A stretch of 64,000 nucleotides of DNA, taken from assembly GCA_017517135.1 (NCBI GenBank), contig JAFXAK010000031.1, forward strand, positions 20,782 to 84,781. The letters are read 5' to 3'. Every line of letters starts with the position of its first letter. The stretch's first letter is position 1. Shown here piece by piece: positions 51,438 through 60,631 of this stretch. The notes under the pieces are model-generated. The model had not been told where the DNA came from and ran no database searches. It was given only the letters and a program-made list of their open reading frames with translations. A program made the position numbers and the translations under genes. The DNA comes from Clostridia bacterium (GTDB lineage: Bacteria > Bacillota > Clostridia > Oscillospirales > Acutalibacteraceae).

Positions 51438-52346
51438 ATGAAAACTGCATTAAAAATCCTTTTATCTGTATTTTCTTTAATTCTTGCCGTTATTCTGGTC
51501 TGGGGCGGAATAATGTTCTTCTATTATCCTCAGTACAAGAGCGATAAAAAAGAGATTTTAACCGAAGAAATCGATGTTTCTCAGGGCTTCAATGTAATGA
51601 GCTGTAATGTGCGTTGCATATCCCCTCTTGATTTAGGTAAAAAGAGCTGGTTCTACCGAGCATCACTCATTATGGAAAATATCTCTGCCGAGCAGCCCGT
51701 TATTATAGGCTTTCAGGAGGTCACAAAATGGCATTATTCCTATCTCTGCGATTCTCTGCCTATGTACGATTCGGTTATAACCTACCGCGATGAAGCCTTC
51801 AATTCCGAGGGCTGTCCGATTTTCTACCGCACCGATTTATACACACTTATCGATCAGGGCTCCTTCTGGCTTTCCGAAACACCCGAGGTTATGAGTAAGG
51901 ACTGGGGTGCCGCATTCAACCGTGTGTGCGGTTATGTTATTCTTGAAGACAAAGCAAGCGGTACTCAATTCGTTGTTTTCAACACTCATCTTGACCATAT
52001 AAGCGATGAAGCAAGAATTAACGGTATCAATGTTATCCTTGATAAAATAGCCGAATTCGGCTCTCTCCCCGCTGTTTTAATGGGCGACCTCAATGCAACG
52101 GAAAGCTCACTCACATATAAGAGTGCAACAGAAAGCTTCCTTGATACAAAATACGAAACAGAAAACACTATGACAGGCTGCACATATCAGAACTGGGGTG
52201 AAAGCCTTGACAGAGACTGTATTGACTATATTCTCGTATCAAAAACAGGCTTTAATGTCAACGAATACAAGGTAGTAACAACAACCTACGACGGTGTATA
52301 CCCCAGCGACCACTTCCCTCTTACGGCAAATCTTTCATTTGAATAA
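51438..52346 (+). CDS. Endonuclease/exonuclease/phosphatase (EEP) family protein, membrane anchored
   Basis: 302 residues with an N-terminal signal-anchor helix (about 5-29), so the enzyme domain faces outside. EEP motifs are present: MSCNVR, GFQEV (metal-binding Glu), FNTHLDH, GDLNAT and the final SDHFPL (catalytic His). The family includes nucleases, phosphodiesterases and neutral sphingomyelinases. The gene follows the ceramidase-like one by 70 bases with a terminator between, so partial cotranscription is possible. Substrate undetermined. Confidence 0.85.
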   Translation: MKTALKILLSVFSLILAVILVWGGIMFFYYPQYKSDKKEILTEEIDVSQGFNVMSCNVRCISPLDLGKKSWFYRASLIMENISAEQPVIIGFQEVTKWHYSYLCDSLPMYDSVITYRDEAFNSEGCPIFYRTDLYTLIDQGSFWLSETPEVMSKDWGAAFNRVCGYVILEDKASGTQFVVFNTHLDHISDEARINGINVILDKIAEFGSLPAVLMGDLNATESSLTYKSATESFLDTKYETENTMTGCTYQNWGESLDRDCIDYILVSKTGFNVNEYKVVTTTYDGVYPSDHFPLTANLSFE

Positions 52347-52380
52347 AACCGGATAACAAAAAACAATTTTACTAAGAAAA

Positions 52381-52432
52381 AAACTGTATCAGCAAAACAT
52401 TTTTTAATGTAACTGATACAGTTTTATTTTTA
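52381..52432. terminator. Bidirectional terminator
   Basis: AAACTGTATCAG/CTGATACAGTTT around a 20-base loop, TATTTTT after it on plus, and on the minus strand a following TTTTTTCTTAG. It ends the EEP gene and the convergent Thr-rich gene. Confidence 0.75.
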
Positions 52433-52433
52433 T

Positions 52434-53018
52434 TTAATAACATCTGCCGCAGGCATCAAAGCCTCTTTTTTTAGCTTCACTTATTGTTACCTTGACAGGA
52501 TCTTTCATTCCGCTGCAAGTAGATTTGGAATGATACTTTGTACCACCATTTGTCGGAATCCAAACTCTTGTTTCTTCTTTATTTGTGGTTACTTTTTTAG
52601 TTGTTGTTTCCTCTTTAGTAGTAGCTTCTTTTTTAGTTGTTGTTTCCTCTTTGGTAGTAGTTTCTTTTTTAGTTGTAGCCTCCTGCTTAGTCGTGGTTTC
52701 CTGCTTAGTTGTAGTTTCCTGCTTAGTCGTAGTTTCCTGCTTAGTCGTAGTCTCCTGCTTGGTTGTAGTTTCCTGTTTAATAGTGGTTTCTGCATTGGTA
52801 GTGGTTTCTGCTTTGGTGCTTGTCTCTGAAGCAACAGTACTTTCTTCCGAATCCGAAGCTTCAATATCTGATGTCAGTTCATTTTCAAGAGCAGTTGTAC
52901 CCTCTGTTATTTCCTGTTGTGTTTCATTTTGTGTGGTATCGCCACTTGCTATACCTATAACTATCAGCAAAACAAAAACTATCAAAACACCGATTAATAT
53001 TCCCTTAAATTTTTTCAT
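52434..53018 (-). CDS. Membrane protein with Thr/Lys/Glu repeats and C-terminal metal-binding-like module
   Basis: 194 residues: membrane helix 7-26 (signal anchor), a Thr/Glu-rich linker (about 40-148) containing many copies of a six-residue unit ETTTK(Q/E), and a C-terminal 45-residue module. The module has KYHSKSTCSGM and ends CGRC, a Cys-rich pattern resembling Ada-type or YHSK...C..C modules found at the ends of secreted endonuclease and phage proteins. The linker is probably a wall spacer. The gene lies convergent to the EEP gene and 24 bases after the basic-protein gene. Function not assigned. Confidence 0.65.
   Translation of the reverse strand: MKKFKGILIGVLIVFVLLIVIGIASGDTTQNETQQEITEGTTALENELTSDIEASDSEESTVASETSTKAETTTNAETTIKQETTTKQETTTKQETTTKQETTTKQETTTKQEATTKKETTTKEETTTKKEATTKEETTTKKVTTNKEETRVWIPTNGGTKYHSKSTCSGMKDPVKVTISEAKKRGFDACGRCY
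52595..52800 (-). repeat. 18-bp repeat array encoding ETTTKQ
   Basis: About ten copies of an 18-base unit (GTAGTTTCCTGCTTAGTC type on plus), with one family of copies reading TCTTTAGTAGT. Likely to vary in number between strains. Confidence 0.7.
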
Positions 53019-53041
53019 TCCATTTACAACTCCCGTGTGAA

Positions 53042-53242
53042 TTATTTAAGAATATCCCTTAAACCAAATGTAGTTTTATGATATATGGCGTTTTTTACAG
53101 ACTTTTTAGGATTTTTAGCAAAACCGACACCTTTTTTTCCGTAAAGCGGGTTTACCGATTTTTTTATTTTTCTTTTAACTTTTCCCGTAGTGGCAGCCTT
53201 AAATGATTTTTTTATACTCGGCTTCCGTAAACCAAATTTCAT
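53042..53242 (-). CDS. Small very basic protein, 66 residues
   Basis: MKFGLRKPSIKK..., with about 18 Lys plus Arg, a YGKKGVGF segment and a KTTFGLRDIL ending. Start 53242 is supported by AAGGGTGA; the frame extends 13 codons further upstream. It resembles small phage-linked proteins but I do not recognise a family. Its promoter (53286-53314) is an exact TTGACA-17-TATAAT flanked by two operator-like sequences, so it should be strongly and tightly controlled, presumably by the divergent XRE protein. Confidence 0.6.
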   Translation of the reverse strand: MKFGLRKPSIKKSFKAATTGKVKRKIKKSVNPLYGKKGVGFAKNPKKSVKNAIYHKTTFGLRDILK

Positions 53243-53258
53243 ATTATCACCCTTTTTC

Positions 53259-53274
53259 ATAACCATATGGTTAT
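53259..53274. promoter_or_regulatory. Operator 1 (palindrome)
   Basis: ATAACCATATGGTTAT, a perfect 16-base palindrome just downstream of the start point of the leftward promoter. A second, imperfect copy (ATACCAAACGGTTAT, 53314-53328) overlaps the -35 of that promoter and the XRE gene's start codon. Confidence 0.6.
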
Positions 53275-53285
53275 AAGACAATAAT

Positions 53286-53314
53286 ATTATACATATCTCA
53301 TGTTATTATGTCAA
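53286..53314 (-). promoter_or_regulatory. Consensus promoter for the basic-protein gene
   Basis: On the minus strand TTGACA, 17 bases, TATAAT, matching the vegetative consensus exactly. It is flanked by the two operator-like sequences. Confidence 0.75.
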
Positions 53315-53326
53315 TACCAAACGGTT

Positions 53327-53551
53327 ATGAAAGACGGTGTACGGGTGGATAATTATTACCCCAGATTGCGTGATTTGCGTGAAGATCACGATATGTCACA
53401 ACAACAGGTTGCTGATTATTTAGGAATGAAACAGCCTCAATATAATCGCTACGAAAGAGGCTTGAGAGACATACCTACAGATGTATTGATTAAATTAGCA
53501 AAGCTATATAACACAACAACAGACTATATATTAGGTCTGACAGATAAATAA
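53327..53551 (+). CDS. XRE-family HTH transcriptional regulator
   Basis: 74 residues. The HTH_XRE signature is complete: LRDLREDHDMSQQQVADYLGMKQPQYNRYERG, ending with IKLAKLYNTTTDYILGLTDK. This is the size of a single-domain phage-type repressor. The start at 53327 lies inside the second operator-like site; GTG 53345 is an alternative. It is divergent from the basic-protein gene and probably represses it and itself. Confidence 0.85.
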   Translation: MKDGVRVDNYYPRLRDLREDHDMSQQQVADYLGMKQPQYNRYERGLRDIPTDVLIKLAKLYNTTTDYILGLTDK

Positions 53552-53587
53552 TTTTTCCGTTTTCAAAATATTTTAATAACAATCAAA

Positions 53588-53620
53588 AAAAACGCTCACC
53601 TTTCGGTGAGCGTTCTTTTA
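53588..53620. terminator. Terminator shared by XRE gene and rplQ
   Basis: AACGCTCACC/GGTGAGCGTT, a perfect 10-base stem with a 4-base loop, with A8 before and TTCTTTTATAT after. It ends the ribosomal protein transcript on the minus strand. Confidence 0.85.
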
Positions 53621-53634
53621 TATCATGATGTTAA

Positions 53635-53976
53635 TCAAACAAGTTCAATGATGCACATTTCTGCTGCGTCACCACGACGGGGACCTGTTTTGATTATGCG
53701 GCAGTAGCCACCGTTTACATCCTTATACTTGGGTGCAACTTCATCAAAGAGCTTTTTAACAACAGTGTCTTTTGTTATATAAGCCATTGCCTGTCTTTTA
53801 TTGTGAAGGTTATCGACCTTGGCGAGAGTAATCATTTTCTCCGTCATAGCACGAACTTCCTTAGCTCTTGTAACGGTGGTTTCAATTTTGCCGTTTTCCA
53901 AAAGGAAAGTTACCATTGCTCTCATCATCGCTCTGCGATGGTCAGTTGTTCTGCCGAGCTTTCTGGTTCCGGGCAT
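53635..53976 (-). CDS. rplQ: 50S ribosomal protein L17
   Basis: 113 residues, starting [17 protein letters not shown], the family's N-terminal signature. Ends with [15 protein letters not shown]. It is last in the rpsQ-to-rplQ cluster and 45 bases after rpoA, with AAGGAG before its start; the shared terminator follows. Confidence 0.98.
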   Translation of the reverse strand: MPGTRKLGRTTDHRRAMMRAMVTFLLENGKIETTVTRAKEVRAMTEKMITLAKVDNLHNKRQAMAYITKDTVVKKLFDEVAPKYKDVNGGYCRIIKTGPRRGDAAEMCIIELV

Positions 53977-54021
53977 TTAAAATCACTCCTTATTTCCTTA
54001 TAAAGGTTAAATGTTAAAGGA

Positions 54022-54972
54022 TTATTCATCCTCCTGGCGAAGAGAAAGACCAAACTGTGAAAGTTTAGCAATAACTTCATCAAGGGACTTCTTGCCGAGG
54101 TTTCTTACCTTCATCATTTCGTCCTCTGACTTTTCAATCAAATCGCCAACCTTGTGAATATTCGCTCTCTTAAGACAATTGAAAGAACGAACTGAAAGGT
54201 CAAGTTCCTCAACGGTCATCTCAAGTGTCTGCTTGTTTGAATCATTGTCCTTAACGACCATAACCTCTACATTGCTTGCTTCTTCTGAAAGATCAACGAA
54301 AAGGTTGAGGTGTTCGTTGAGAATCTTGGCGGCAAATGAAACAGCATCCTGAGCGGATATTGTTCCGTTTGTCGTTACCTCAAGAGTAAGCTTGTCGTAG
54401 TCTGTGATATCACCGACACGAGTATTCTCTACGGTATAATTTACTTTCTCGACAGGAGTGTAAATAGAGTCGATAGCGATAACACCGATAGGCGGAGTCA
54501 TCATCGCCTTATTACGCTCTGCTGACACATAGCCTCTGCCTGAATCGGCTGTAAGCTCCATTTTGATGTGAGCATCGGGGCTTACTGTTGCAATGTGCCA
54601 ATCGGGGTTAAGGATTTCAACCTCCGAGTCTGTCTGAATATCACCGGCGGTAATTTCTGTAGCATTGCTTACATCAATATACATAGTCTTAGGACCGTCG
54701 CCGTGAATTTTAAGAATAACGCTCTTTAAGTTAAGGACGATTTCCGTAACATCCTCTTTCACACCCTCAATTGTTGAGAACTCATGAAGAATACCATCAA
54801 TCTTAACGGATGTGATAGCATAACCTCTGAGTGAGGACAAAAGAACGCGACGCAAACTGTTACCGATTGTTGTGCCGTAGCCTCTTTCAAGGGGTTCAAG
54901 CACAAATGTGCCGAATGAACCGTTTTCATTCATTTCGGTTGCAGTAATGCTGGGCTTCTCAATACCAATCAT
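54022..54972 (-). CDS. rpoA: RNA polymerase alpha subunit
   Basis: 316 residues. The N-terminal assembly domain has [22 protein letters not shown] and the C-terminal domain (from about 245) has [17 protein letters not shown] and [10 protein letters not shown], which contacts UP elements and activators. GGAGGGT precedes the start. Usual position between rpsD and rplQ. Confidence 0.98.
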   Translation of the reverse strand: MIGIEKPSITATEMNENGSFGTFVLEPLERGYGTTIGNSLRRVLLSSLRGYAITSVKIDGILHEFSTIEGVKEDVTEIVLNLKSVILKIHGDGPKTMYIDVSNATEITAGDIQTDSEVEILNPDWHIATVSPDAHIKMELTADSGRGYVSAERNKAMMTPPIGVIAIDSIYTPVEKVNYTVENTRVGDITDYDKLTLEVTTNGTISAQDAVSFAAKILNEHLNLFVDLSEEASNVEVMVVKDNDSNKQTLEMTVEELDLSVRSFNCLKRANIHKVGDLIEKSEDEMMKVRNLGKKSLDEVIAKLSQFGLSLRQEDE

Positions 54973-55059
54973 TCAAAACCCTCCTTATAATTTAGAACGA
55001 AAAACCATATAATTTAGAATTTCGTCTTGCAAATAAAACGATTAAAACCGGCTTAAAGA

Positions 55060-55686
55060 TTATTTTGAATAGAATTCAACGATGAAGTGTTCTTCAACGG
55101 GAACTGCAATCTGATCTCTTTCGGGAAGAGCAGTAACCTTTGCTGTGTTTGCTTCATTTGAAACTTCAAGCCACTGGGGAACAGGTCTTGATGCATTAGC
55201 TTCGAGAACTGCTTTGATCTTTTCGCTGTCAAGGCTCTTCTTCTTGATAGAAAGAACATCGCCTGCCTTGCACAGATAAGAAGGAATGTCTACCTTTTTA
55301 CCGTTTACAACGAAATGACCGTGTGTAACAAGCTGTCTTGCTTCTGCTCTGGAGCTTGCCCAACCAAGCAGATAAACAATGTTGTCAAGACGGCTTTCGC
55401 AAATACGAAGAAGGTTTTCACCTGTCATACCTGCCTGCTTTTCAGCCATTGCGAAATATTTTCTGAACTGGCTCTCATTGATGCCGTAGTATCTTCTGGC
55501 AGTCTGCTTTGTACGAAGCTGTGTGCCGTACTCGGAAGCCTTTTTGCGGCTCTGGCCATGCTGTCCGGGTGCGTAGTTACGACGGTCAATAGAACATTTG
55601 CTTGAATAGCATCTATCGCCCTTTAAGTAGAGCTTTTTGCCTTCGCGGCGGCATAATTTACATACCGCACCGGTATATCTTGCCAT
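55060..55686 (-). CDS. rpsD: 30S ribosomal protein S4
   Basis: 208 residues, starting [21 protein letters not shown] with an N-terminal four-Cys zinc motif (C-x2-C ... C), then the S4 RNA-binding domain ([20 protein letters not shown]). The Cys form suggests a zinc-dependent copy. GGAGG precedes the start. A gap of 87 bases to rpoA has no strong hairpin. Confidence 0.98.
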   Translation of the reverse strand: MARYTGAVCKLCRREGKKLYLKGDRCYSSKCSIDRRNYAPGQHGQSRKKASEYGTQLRTKQTARRYYGINESQFRKYFAMAEKQAGMTGENLLRICESRLDNIVYLLGWASSRAEARQLVTHGHFVVNGKKVDIPSYLCKAGDVLSIKKKSLDSEKIKAVLEANASRPVPQWLEVSNEANTAKVTALPERDQIAVPVEEHFIVEFYSK

Positions 55687-55710
55687 TGTAATGACACCTC
55701 CTGATATTTG

Positions 55711-56115
55711 TTATACGCGTCTTCTCTTGGGAGGACGGCAGCCGTTGTGAGGAATGGGAGTTACATCTTTGATCATTGTAACTTCAAGACCTGCAGTCTG
55801 AAGAGCTCTGATAGCAGCTTCTCTTCCCTGTCCGGGGCCCTTTACGAATACCTCAACGGTCTTCATACCGTGTTCCATTGCAGCCTTAGCAGCTGTTTCA
55901 GCAGCTGTCTGAGCAGCAAAGGGAGTTGACTTTCTTGAACCTCTGAAGCCCATTTCACCGGCAGATGCCCATGAAACTGTGTTGCCCTGAGTATCAGAAA
56001 TAGTTACGATTGTGTTATTGAAGGTGGATTGAATATGAACTGCACCACGATCGATATTTTTACGCTCACGACGCTTGCGTGTTGCGCCTTTTTTAGTAGC
56101 GCTTGCCTTTGCCAT
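55711..56115 (-). CDS. rpsK: 30S ribosomal protein S11
   Basis: 134 residues with a basic N-terminal tail. [18 protein letters not shown] and [19 protein letters not shown] and the closing [11 protein letters not shown] are family signatures. GGAGGG precedes the start. It is 13 bases after rpsM. Confidence 0.98.
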   Translation of the reverse strand: MAKASATKKGATRKRRERKNIDRGAVHIQSTFNNTIVTISDTQGNTVSWASAGEMGFRGSRKSTPFAAQTAAETAAKAAMEHGMKTVEVFVKGPGQGREAAIRALQTAGLEVTMIKDVTPIPHNGCRPPKRRRV

Positions 56116-56128
56116 ACTAATTCCCTCC

Positions 56129-56497
56129 TTACTTCTTCTTGTTTGCTATTGTCTTCTTGGGGCCCTTACGGGTACGAGCGTTTGTCTTTGAACGCTGACC
56201 TCTTACGGGAAGGCCCTTACGGTGACGGACACCGCGATAGCAGCCGATTTCTATAAGTCTCTTGATATCAAATGCTGTTTCTCTTCTGAGATCACCTTCG
56301 ACCTTAACATTGTGGTCGATATACTCACGAAGTTTTGAAACATCAGCCTCAGTCAAATCCTTAACTCTTGTGTCGGGATTGATGCCTGTTGCTGTAATAA
56401 TGTCGCTTGCAGTTTTCTGACCTATACCATAGATATATGTGAGAGCAATTTCAATTCTCTTCTCTCTGGGAAGGTCTACACCAGATATACGCGCCAT
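56129..56497 (-). CDS. rpsM: 30S ribosomal protein S13
   Basis: 122 residues, beginning [19 protein letters not shown] and including [27 protein letters not shown] precedes the start. Contacts S19 and the subunit bridge. Normal length and order. Confidence 0.98.
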   Translation of the reverse strand: MARISGVDLPREKRIEIALTYIYGIGQKTASDIITATGINPDTRVKDLTEADVSKLREYIDHNVKVEGDLRRETAFDIKRLIEIGCYRGVRHRKGLPVRGQRSKTNARTRKGPKKTIANKKK

Positions 56498-56537
56498 TTG
56501 TCAGTTGCACCTCCATTAATAGGTTTATGTCCGAGCC

Positions 56538-56651
56538 TTAGCCCTGACGCTGCTTGTGCTTGGGATTTTCACAGATAACCATTACTTTTCCCTTGCGTTT
56601 AATGATTTTGCACTTCTCGCAAATTTTCTTTACAGAAGGTCTGACTTTCAT
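56538..56651 (-). CDS. rpmJ: 50S ribosomal protein L36
   Basis: 37 residues, starting [18 protein letters not shown] and ending HKQRQG. The zinc ligands C-x2-C...C...H are all present. It is too short for ordinary ORF lists, but the sequence is unmistakable and it lies between infA and rpsM, its normal place. AGGAGG precedes the start. Confidence 0.98.
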   Translation of the reverse strand: MKVRPSVKKICEKCKIIKRKGKVMVICENPKHKQRQG

Positions 56652-56678
56652 TGTAGAATACCTCCTAAAATTATTGCT

Positions 56679-56897
56679 TTATTTTGACCGCCAAGTAATA
56701 CGGCCTTTTGTGAGATCATAGGGTGAAAGTTCAACCGTTACTTTATCACCGGGAAGAATACGGATGTAGTTCATACGAAGCTTTCCGGAAATATGGGCTA
56801 AAATCACCTTGCCGTTTTCAAGCTCTACCTTGAACGCTGCGTTCGGTAACGCTTCAACGACGGTACCTTCGATTTCGATGTTATCCTGTTTGGACAT
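56679..56897 (-). CDS. infA: Translation initiation factor IF-1
   Basis: 72 residues of the S1-like OB fold. It starts [20 protein letters not shown] and includes [24 protein letters not shown]. It blocks the ribosomal A site during initiation. GGAGGTAA precedes the start; 16 bases after the KOW-protein gene. Confidence 0.98.
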   Translation of the reverse strand: MSKQDNIEIEGTVVEALPNAAFKVELENGKVILAHISGKLRMNYIRILPGDKVTVELSPYDLTKGRITWRSK

Positions 56898-56913
56898 ACT
56901 ACTTACCTCCTTA

Positions 56914-57165
56914 TTATATGACAGCTTTTATTGCTGCCAAAGCTTTTCTCAAAGCTCGGTCGGATGCCATCTGATTATCCGATATGCACATTCCGACGGA
57001 TTCAATATGACGGGGATTTTTACGCTTCGGGTTATTAAGCGGACGCTCTTTTCCGTCACAGACAAAAACATTAGTTTCGTCTGCACTAACAACAGTCAAG
57101 AGATAGCCTTTATCCCTGCCAGCAAGACTTTTAACAACCTGACCTCTCTGATACATACTTGACAC
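56914..57165 (-). CDS. KOW-domain RNA-binding protein (L14e-like)
   Basis: 83 residues. The N-terminal KOW motif reads [20 protein letters not shown]; the region [14 protein letters not shown] follows. Such proteins sit between map and infA in many Clostridia and are thought to bind rRNA, but their role is not established. It starts 3 bases after the map stop codon; GAGAGGTG precedes the start. Confidence 0.85.
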   Translation of the reverse strand: MSSMYQRGQVVKSLAGRDKGYLLTVVSADETNVFVCDGKERPLNNPKRKNPRHIESVGMCISDNQMASDRALRKALAAIKAVI

Positions 57166-57168
57166 CTC

Positions 57169-57918
57169 TCAGCACTGTGTAAGAATTATACACTCGCCGT
57201 CGGTGATAGCAACGGTATGTTCAAAGTGAGCAGATAATTTACCGTCTGCCGTTACAACCGTCCAGTTGTTACGCAGCACCTTTGTTTCTTCGGTGCCTTC
57301 GTTAATCATCGGTTCAATGGCAATGGTCATTCCGGGGAGAAGTCTTGCTCCTTTGCCCGGTTTGCCGTAGTTCGGAACCGAAGGATCTTCATGGAGCTTG
57401 GAACCGATACCGTGTCCTGTATAGTCACGGACAATTCCGTATCCTCTTGATGCACAGTGTTCAAAGATTGCGGAGCCTATATCGCCCAGTCTGTTTCCTG
57501 CAACAGCCTTAGAAAGTCCTATATAAAGAGCCTCTCTTGTGGTGTCGCACAGCCGCGTAGCAGCAGGGCTTATTTTTCCGCAGGCGAAGGTTGCAGCGTT
57601 ATCTCCGTGGAAGCCGTTTATTACAGCTCCGAGATCTATGCTGACTATGTCGCCCTCCTTGATGATGTGCTTATCATCGGGAATTCCATGAATTACTTCA
57701 TTGTTTATGGAAATGCATGCAGTTGCCGGAAAGCCGTTGTAGTTAAGGAATGAGGGCTTTGCGCCCTGACTTATGATGAAATCATAAGCAATCTTATCTA
57801 TTTCAGCCGTTGTTATGCCCGGCTGAACAGCCTCACCGGCAAGCTGTAGTGCCCGGGCAGAAATTCTACCCGCTTCACGCATCAATTCAATCTCGCGGCG
57901 TGTTTTCAGCACTATCAT
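57169..57918 (-). CDS. map: Methionine aminopeptidase, type I
   Basis: 249 residues; removes the initiator Met. The metal ligands are in SIDLGAVINGFHGDNAATF (two Asp), GHGIG (His), EPMI (Glu) and FEHTVAI (Glu). ATG 57918 is used because GGAGG lies 7 bases before it; TTG 57924 is in frame upstream. It lies 2 bases after the adk stop, so the two are coupled. Confidence 0.97.
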   Translation of the reverse strand: MIVLKTRREIELMREAGRISARALQLAGEAVQPGITTAEIDKIAYDFIISQGAKPSFLNYNGFPATACISINNEVIHGIPDDKHIIKEGDIVSIDLGAVINGFHGDNAATFACGKISPAATRLCDTTREALYIGLSKAVAGNRLGDIGSAIFEHCASRGYGIVRDYTGHGIGSKLHEDPSVPNYGKPGKGARLLPGMTIAIEPMINEGTEETKVLRNNWTVVTADGKLSAHFEHTVAITDGECIILTQC

Positions 57919-57920
57919 GC

Positions 57921-58553
57921 TCAATCCTCCAATGCTTTAAGGGTAAGCGCTGTTGTGTCTTTGACTTCAGGCTGTCCCTCTACGATGAAAAGCTTGTTCT
58001 GCTTTTCATAATAAGCCTTCAAAGGCTCGGTTTCTTCGTGGTAGATTTTAAGTCTTTCGAGAACTGTTTCGGGAGCATCGTCCTTTCTCTGAACAAGCTC
58101 ACCGCCGCAGCCGTCGCAAACACCGTCTACCGCGGGTTTTTTATACTCAAGGTGATAAGAGTTTCCGCAAGCCTTGCAGACTCTGCGTCCTGACATTCTT
58201 GCTGCGATTGCTTCGTCAGCAACCTCAATGTCGATTACCTTATCAATAACAACGCCCATCTCATCAAGAGCCTCAGCCTGAGGAATTGTTCTGGGGAAGC
58301 CGTCGAGTATAAAACCGTTTTTGCAATCTTCACAAGCAAGTCTGTCTTTGATGATGCCGATAACAACCTCATCGGGAACGAGCTTGCCTGCTTCAATGAA
58401 TTCTTTTGCTTTAAGTCCCATAGGTGTGCCGTTCTTCAGAGCTTCGCGGATAATGTTTCCGGTGGAAACAGTGGGAATAGAAAGCTTTTCGCTTACTATC
58501 TCCGCCTGTGTACCTTTACCTGCTCCGGGGGCACCGAGAAAAATTATATTCAT
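57921..58553 (-). CDS. adk: Adenylate kinase
   Basis: 210 residues. P-loop GAPGAGKGTQ at the N-terminus, DGFPRT, and a LID domain with four cysteines (CKACGNSYH ... CDGCGG) that bind zinc, as in most Gram-positive enzymes. AGGAGAAC precedes the start. It lies between secY and map as usual. Confidence 0.98.
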   Translation of the reverse strand: MNIIFLGAPGAGKGTQAEIVSEKLSIPTVSTGNIIREALKNGTPMGLKAKEFIEAGKLVPDEVVIGIIKDRLACEDCKNGFILDGFPRTIPQAEALDEMGVVIDKVIDIEVADEAIAARMSGRRVCKACGNSYHLEYKKPAVDGVCDGCGGELVQRKDDAPETVLERLKIYHEETEPLKAYYEKQNKLFIVEGQPEVKDTTALTLKALED

Positions 58554-58573
58554 CGGTTTGTTCTCCTTAAATA

Positions 58574-59914
58574 TTAATCAAGGAAGCCCTTGTAGTGACG
58601 CATCATCATCTGGCTCTCAACCTGCTGAACTGTCTCAAGAGCAACACCAACAAGAATTATGATTGATGTACCGCCGAGAGAAACATTCATGGGGTAGTCT
58701 ACCGCACTTGTAATCTGTGAGAAAAGTATGGGGTAGAGAGCAACAACGCTGAGCATAAGAGCACCGAGAAGAACTATCTTGGAAATAACCTTTGCGATGT
58801 ATTCAGCAGTGGGCTTACCGGAACGGATACCGGGAATCATACCGCTGTTCTTTGCAAGGTTGTTTGACATCTCAATGGGATTATACTGAATTGATGCATA
58901 GAAATATGCAAAGAAGATTATAAGTAAGAAGTAGATAACTCCGTAAACGGGAGATGTTGCCTGGAACCAACCGAAGAACATCGTCCAGAATTTGCCCCAG
59001 CCTGTTGATTCATCAATGCTGTTTGAAACGAACATTTCAATCGTGGGAGGCAGGGAAAGAATGGAGCTTGCAAAAATTACGGGAAGAACACCGGACATAT
59101 TAACCTTGATCGGAATGTTGGAGCTCTGTCCGCCGTACATTTTACGACCTACAACTCTTTTTGCATACTGTACAGGAATTCTGCGCTCTGCATTATCCAT
59201 CCATACGATATAAGCAATCATAAGGATAAGAGTGATAAGAGCGATGGGAGCTATCAGATAATACCACTTACCCTGATAGTAGGGAGTTGCAACAATCTGA
59301 TAGATTGTGGTGGGAATTCTTGAAACGATACCTGCGAAAAGTATAAGTGAAATACCGTTACCGATACCGTGTTCATTAATCTGTTCGCCGAGCCACATAA
59401 CAAGCGCTGAACCTGCTGTAAGAGTAGCTACGATGAATACGCCCTGTAATACTGCCCAGATGCCTGTGTATGCCTTACCGTTTACATCTGTTGTGAGCAT
59501 ATTGCCCTGGCTCCAGATGTATACATAGTATGCAATACCCTGTAATACAGCAAGACCGACAGTAACATAACGGGTGATGGTAGCCATCTTTTTACGGCCT
59601 TCCTCATCGTGAGAAAGTTTCTCAAGTGCCGGAATAGCAACAGCAAGAAGCTGTAATATAATAGATGAGTTAATATAGGGAGTGATACCTAATGCAAAAA
59701 CTCGTCCATAGTTGAATGCGTCACCGGTCATCATTGAGAGATAGTTGAGGAAAGTACCGGTTGAGTCGCCTATGAGACCGTTATCCTGAGTAATGTCAAT
59801 GAACGGAATCGGAATAGCGCAACCCAGTCTAAAGAGGAAGAGAATGAAAACTGTGTAAAGCATCTTTTTACGCAAGTCTGCAATCTTCCACGCATTAATA
59901 AAAGTTTTTATCAT
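58574..59914 (-). CDS. secY: Preprotein translocase subunit SecY
   Basis: 446 residues and ten membrane helices. ALGITPYINSSIILQLL (helix two), GEQINEHGIGNGIS, the loop RRIPVQYAKR and the PIRSGKPTAEYI-type segment are family signatures; the cytosolic loops for ribosome and SecA binding are intact. AGGAGAGT precedes the start. Confidence 0.98.
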   Translation of the reverse strand: MIKTFINAWKIADLRKKMLYTVFILFLFRLGCAIPIPFIDITQDNGLIGDSTGTFLNYLSMMTGDAFNYGRVFALGITPYINSSIILQLLAVAIPALEKLSHDEEGRKKMATITRYVTVGLAVLQGIAYYVYIWSQGNMLTTDVNGKAYTGIWAVLQGVFIVATLTAGSALVMWLGEQINEHGIGNGISLILFAGIVSRIPTTIYQIVATPYYQGKWYYLIAPIALITLILMIAYIVWMDNAERRIPVQYAKRVVGRKMYGGQSSNIPIKVNMSGVLPVIFASSILSLPPTIEMFVSNSIDESTGWGKFWTMFFGWFQATSPVYGVIYFLLIIFFAYFYASIQYNPIEMSNNLAKNSGMIPGIRSGKPTAEYIAKVISKIVLLGALMLSVVALYPILFSQITSAVDYPMNVSLGGTSIIILVGVALETVQQVESQMMMRHYKGFLD

Positions 59915-59969
59915 TTGTCAGACACTCTCCTTTTCTTTCAGTTGCAAAGTTTATCGAATTAAGAATAAA

Positions 59970-60416
59970 TTATTCAACAACTTCGGCTGTTCCGCCTACT
60001 GCTTCGATCTTAGCCTTTGCTTCCTTAGAAAAAGCATTTGCCTTAACTGTGAACTTCTTTGTGAGCTCACCGTGAGCAAGAACCTTGATACCGTCAAGTT
60101 CTTTCTTAACGAGGCCTGTTGAAAGAAGAGCAGCTGCATCGATTACAGCACCATCTTCAAAAGTAGCTTCAAGAGCTGAAAGATTTACGATAGCAATTTC
60201 CTTTGCAAAGATGTTGTTGAAGCCTCTCTTGGGGAGTCTTCTCTGCAAGGGCATCTGACCGCCTTCGAAACCGGGGTTCATACCGCGGCCTGCACGTGCC
60301 TTCTGGCCCTTGTGACCTTTACCGGCTGTTTTACCCTGACCGGAAGCAGGTCCTCTGCCTATACGCTTTACCGGCTTTGTTGAACCGGGAGCAGGCGATA
60401 ACTCGTGAATTTTCAT
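59970..60416 (-). CDS. rplO: 50S ribosomal protein L15
   Basis: 148 residues, starting [14 protein letters not shown], with the Gly-rich signature [22 protein letters not shown] 60416 is chosen since AAAGGA lies 9 bases before it; the longer in-frame start at 60425 lacks a good site. Confidence 0.97.
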   Translation of the reverse strand: MKIHELSPAPGSTKPVKRIGRGPASGQGKTAGKGHKGQKARAGRGMNPGFEGGQMPLQRRLPKRGFNNIFAKEIAIVNLSALEATFEDGAVIDAAALLSTGLVKKELDGIKVLAHGELTKKFTVKANAFSKEAKAKIEAVGGTAEVVE

Positions 60417-60437
60417 AATAAGCAATCCTTTCTGCTC

Positions 60438-60617
60438 TTAAGCTTTTGTGACTTCGAGAAGGAAACCTATTTTGTTTACCTTACCTTGTGTCTGAGCGTT
60501 GTCGGGCTGAACCGAAACATCGCCGATTTTACGAAGACCGAGTGACTGTGCTGTGGCAATCTGGTCTTTTTTGCAACCGATAAGACTCTTAACGAGCTTT
60601 ACTTTAACTTCTGCCAT
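60438..60617 (-). CDS. rpmD: 50S ribosomal protein L30
   Basis: 59 residues: begins MAEVKVKLVKSLIGCKKDQ, and includes ATAQSLGLRKIGD and a final FLLEV. It is too short for ordinary ORF lists. It lies between rpsE and rplO, its normal place. GGAG precedes the start. Confidence 0.97.
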   Translation of the reverse strand: MAEVKVKLVKSLIGCKKDQIATAQSLGLRKIGDVSVQPDNAQTQGKVNKIGFLLEVTKA

Positions 60618-60631
60618 TAGTACTTCACTCC

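Noticed and set aside
52530..53040. Two overlapping plus-strand frames rich in Val, Ser and Cys opposite the Thr-rich gene
   Set aside because: They are the antisense of the ETTTKQ repeat and lack a ribosome-binding site; the minus-strand reading has a membrane anchor, linker and Cys module.
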